NCBI GenBank assembly: GCA_002505355.1
Contig: DAUW01000034.1
Location: forward strand, 1 to 17,766
From: Euryarchaeota archaeon UBA229
Lineage (GTDB): Archaea; Thermoplasmatota; Poseidoniia; Poseidoniales; Poseidoniaceae
Length of the DNA: 17,766 nt
Direction: 5' to 3'
Positions 15,799 to 17,766 of this stretch are shown here, in pieces. Position numbers and translations under genes: made by a program. Numbering within the stretch: the stretch's first letter is position 1; each line of letters begins with the position of its first letter. Under the pieces are notes generated by a model. That model saw only the letters and a program-made list of their open reading frames with translations. It was not told where the DNA came from and ran no database searches.

Positions 15799-17190
15799 CT
15801 AAATACTGGCGATAACTTTCATTTCCACAGCAATCGGTGTCGGTAGAGCTCTAATTGCGATAGTAGTCCTAGTCGGCCCTACTTTCCCTAGTGTTTCAGC
15901 CCACACTTCGTTATATCCTTGAAAATCTCTGTCCATATCGACGAGAAAAGAGGTGACGTCGAGCACCTTATCGATTGATGAACCAGCCTCTTCAAGAATT
16001 CGAGCGATGTTATTGATCACGGCATGTGTTTGTGATTTGATGTCATAGTTGAGGGAATTGCCATCACCATCGTGAATTGGACCACCGGGGATTTCATTGG
16101 TTCCGGGTTGCCTTGGGCCGACTCCAGACAAATATAGCAAATCTCCAACACGTCTTGCGTGAGGGTATGCACCTACCGGCTTTGGAGCAGATTCTGTGTT
16201 GACGGAACCTTCAGCAACCGTCGGTTCCCAAAGTGCTGGGCCTCCGGTTGATTCTGCAGTGACGCCTTGTTCATCAACCGAATCTAAGACGCCTCGTTCG
16301 CCGGCAAAAACTTCTACATCATCCTCATCATACTCTTTATCACCAAACCCTGATGGGGTAGGATTTAGATTTACCACTGCGCAGCCAGCACCGTGTATTG
16401 CCTCGTAAGCCAACACTTTTCCAGACAAATTGTTACGATTATCATTCATCGCAGATAGCCACCACATGGGTTTGAAATTAACGACTTTTTGCACCCGTAT
16501 CTGCTGTTGGATAGTTCTTGACAGTTGACCTACATCCTCTAACCGGCCGGCAGCAAGAAATTCCAATATCTTCAAATTCCATTCATCATCTTTTAGTGAG
16601 TGAATACGATCATCCGCTGGATTAATATGATCAGTAAACATTCTATTTGATAGTGACATAGCGGTTATTGCTACAGCCTTACGGCCAGATTTTTTCACCA
16701 ATTCTTTGCACGCTTTTGCTAGAACAGTTGTCTCACTACGGTCTGCATAAACATTTGAAGAAACGATTACTGCTGGAATCTTATTATCTGGATTCAGTAG
16801 TGTTAATGCCACCACAGAACCAACATCTATCGGAAAGCCGTGGTAATTTACACATCGACTTTGTAGGCCACGTGCCTTATTTTCATTATTCCATTGCTCG
16901 GCAAATTCAGCATCTATATTTAGCGAATAATGAATAGAACCCAGTTCATGGAAATCATGGTCAACCATAACCCACTCAGGGTTGGGGTCAGAAATCAGTT
17001 GATGACCGATTATACTTGGCCAGGTTGTTGAATATATTATTAGTAAATCAGCACCACTGTCTTGGATAATTTTTGCCGCATCGTCATATGCATGTCGTAA
17101 CTTAGTCCATCCTGGGTTAAGCTCTGGAGCTAGTACGGTATGTGGGTGAACTGGAACGACAAAAGATTCGACAATTTTACCCTCTGACAA
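15799..17190 (-). CDS. Fusion of an AmnA-like (non-catalytic) extradiol dioxygenase subunit with a RidA/AmnD-like deaminase domain
   Basis: The 463-residue protein has two parts. Residues about 6-280 are a LigB-fold class III extradiol dioxygenase subunit of the 2-aminophenol 1,6-dioxygenase type. It has VPVHPH at 12-17 and a His at 63, the usual places of the two His ligands, and ends with AYEAIHGAGCAVVNLNP (261-277). Where the neighbouring subunit has the catalytic LSH, this one has LSN (180-182), and near 235 no Glu matches the third metal ligand. I therefore infer the structural alpha-type partner. After an acidic linker (about 281-333), residues about 334-463 form a RidA/YjgF domain with PVGAYPHARRVGD (338-350), YLSGVGPRQPG (353-363), the conserved Arg in GPTRTT (R441) and the Glu in AVEMKVI (E456). 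The Arg-Glu spacing of 15 matches E. coli RidA. This resembles 2-aminomuconate deaminase (AmnD). The start codon is TTG at 17190, two nt after the upstream stop, behind AAGGAGG. The next Met is residue 75. The in vivo substrate is not proven. Confidence 0.85.
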   Translation of the reverse strand: MSEGKIVESFVVPVHPHTVLAPELNPGWTKLRHAYDDAAKIIQDSGADLLIIYSTTWPSIIGHQLISDPNPEWVMVDHDFHELGSIHYSLNIDAEFAEQWNNENKARGLQSRCVNYHGFPIDVGSVVALTLLNPDNKIPAVIVSSNVYADRSETTVLAKACKELVKKSGRKAVAITAMSLSNRMFTDHINPADDRIHSLKDDEWNLKILEFLAAGRLEDVGQLSRTIQQQIRVQKVVNFKPMWWLSAMNDNRNNLSGKVLAYEAIHGAGCAVVNLNPTPSGFGDKEYDEDDVEVFAGERGVLDSVDEQGVTAESTGGPALWEPTVAEGSVNTESAPKPVGAYPHARRVGDLLYLSGVGPRQPGTNEIPGGPIHDGDGNSLNYDIKSQTHAVINNIARILEEAGSSIDKVLDVTSFLVDMDRDFQGYNEVWAETLGKVGPTRTTIAIRALPTPIAVEMKVIASI

Positions 17191-17192
17191 TT

Positions 17193-17766
17193 CTATGCCT
17201 CCTTATGCTTGTACACTGGCCATTCGACAATTGCGTTTCCGGTACCTATGATGGTTCCGTATCCGTGCAAAATCGCAGGGTATTGTGGCACGTCTAGAGT
17301 CGATAGTAACCAAGTAAAGGCACCACCATCTGTCTCAGCGATGGCTTGCTCAGTAAATTCTGGCATTTCGTCAATAATTCTCTGGCACTGTCCCGATTTC
17401 ATATAATCGATAATTCTCATATCCCATAGATGCATTGCGTGACTTGTGATATGCTCTTTGCTCATATCTTCAGGAATTTCCGATTCAGTAGTAAAATGCC
17501 GGTGTGAAAGTGAGTTACTGGCTAGAACAACGACTTTTTTGCCACTCTCAATAATCGCTTCACGAGTAACGCGTCCGAGTTCCATCATCATCTCTTGCAT
17601 TACCTCGACTGAGTAGTATGCTCTAGAGCGGTTGCTTGATATGACGACCAGTGGTTTGTCCCACTCCGGTCTAAACATATGCCCAGTGGTTATCGTGCCA
17701 TAGTCGACTCTAAAGTCAGGGTTAGTCATCATTTTAACCGCAAGTCCTGCGCCGTGCGCTTTGTCA
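17193..17766 (-). CDS. amnB: AmnB-like catalytic subunit of a class III extradiol (aminophenol-type) dioxygenase, C-terminal part
   Basis: The gene is cut by the right window edge: the frame stays open through 17766, and reading in from the edge gives DKAHGAGLAVKMM, so the ATG at 17732 is internal. 190 residues are visible, against about 300 for the family. The product is a LigB-fold ring-cleavage subunit, very like 2-aminophenol 1,6-dioxygenase, which opens 2-aminophenol to 2-aminomuconate semialdehyde with Fe(II) and O2. Visible marks (numbered from the first full codon) are RVDYGTITTGHMFRPEW (19-35), the catalytic-base motif SNSLSHRHF with His88 (17502-17504), IAETDGGAFTW with Glu144 (17334-17336), and GYGTIIGTGNAIVEW near the end. 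The His-to-Glu spacing of 56 equals the His195/Glu251 spacing I recall for the catalytic subunit. The two His ligands would lie in the missing N-terminal part. The fused partner gene follows after 2 nt. Confidence 0.85.
   Translation of the reverse strand, partial: DKAHGAGLAVKMMTNPDFRVDYGTITTGHMFRPEWDKPLVVISSNRSRAYYSVEVMQEMMMELGRVTREAIIESGKKVVVLASNSLSHRHFTTESEIPEDMSKEHITSHAMHLWDMRIIDYMKSGQCQRIIDEMPEFTEQAIAETDGGAFTWLLSTLDVPQYPAILHGYGTIIGTGNAIVEWPVYKHKEA
17198..17204 (-). promoter_or_regulatory. Strong Shine-Dalgarno sequence that fixes a TTG start
   Basis: On the minus strand AAGGAGG lies inside the last codons of the upstream dioxygenase gene, 7 nt before TTG17190. It is the strongest ribosome binding site in the window. 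It explains how a weak TTG codon can initiate and shows translational coupling of the two subunits, as expected for partners of one complex. Confidence 0.8.

Noticed and set aside
15799..17190. E263 in AYEAIHG as the Glu metal ligand, making the fused subunit catalytic
   Set aside because: Aligned with the neighbouring subunit this segment matches GYGTIIG, where that subunit has Gly; its ligand Glu (IAETDGG) lies about 25 residues earlier, and the fused subunit has no Glu there. It was first considered and then dropped.
17730..17732. ATG17732 as the true start of the dioxygenase subunit
   Set aside because: The frame stays open to the window edge and the upstream codons (HGAGLAVK) continue the LigB-like sequence; about 110 family residues would be missing.

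Overview
The window looks like part of a planktonic archaeal genome, most probably Thermoplasmatota of the Marine Group II/III (Poseidoniales-like) type. The archaeal signs are an RFC small-subunit clamp-loader gene (rfcS), a TATA-like promoter spaced correctly for it, and very large secreted, Ig-repeat, single-pass membrane proteins with tryptophan-rich cytoplasmic tails. GC content is moderate by eye. Lineage is inferred from gene content, not from a marker tree.

Layout. (1) The left edge cuts through a tRNA gene on the minus strand; only nucleotides 1-24 of the tRNA are present. (2) A 305-aa membrane protein of unknown function (146-1063, +) is followed by a hairpin/T-tract terminator and lies convergent to rfcS (1290-2246, -). 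(3) Divergent from rfcS is a two-gene surface-protein unit on the plus strand. The first gene (2382-11621) encodes a 3079-aa protein: signal peptide, seven DNRLRE-like modules alternating with six fibronectin-III-like modules, eight Ig-like domains, one transmembrane helix and an acidic/proline-rich/tryptophan-rich cytoplasmic tail. The second (11636-14269) starts 14 nt after it and repeats only the second half of that plan. (4) Convergent to this pair are three minus-strand genes. In transcription order these are a LigB-type extradiol dioxygenase subunit cut by the right edge (17193-17766), a fusion of a second LigB-type subunit with a RidA-type deaminase domain (15799-17190), and an APC-family amino acid permease (14287-15687).

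How they fit together. The dioxygenase pair resembles the two subunits of 2-aminophenol 1,6-dioxygenase (AmnB then AmnA). The RidA domain resembles 2-aminomuconate deaminase (AmnD), a later step of the same pathway. The first subunit keeps the catalytic His and the Glu metal ligand at the spacing I recall for the catalytic subunit; the fused subunit has lost both, as expected of the non-catalytic partner. The permease may import the aromatic amine or amino-acid precursor, but this is inferred from proximity only. The surface pair is probably an adhesion or glycan-binding apparatus; no catalytic domain is visible in it.

The most novel points are the AmnA-RidA fusion, which starts at a TTG codon behind a strong Shine-Dalgarno sequence, and the paired giant surface proteins with matching eight-Ig stalks and matching tails. 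No CRISPR array, insertion sequence, integrase or phage gene is seen. No gene-free stretch exceeds 300 bases.
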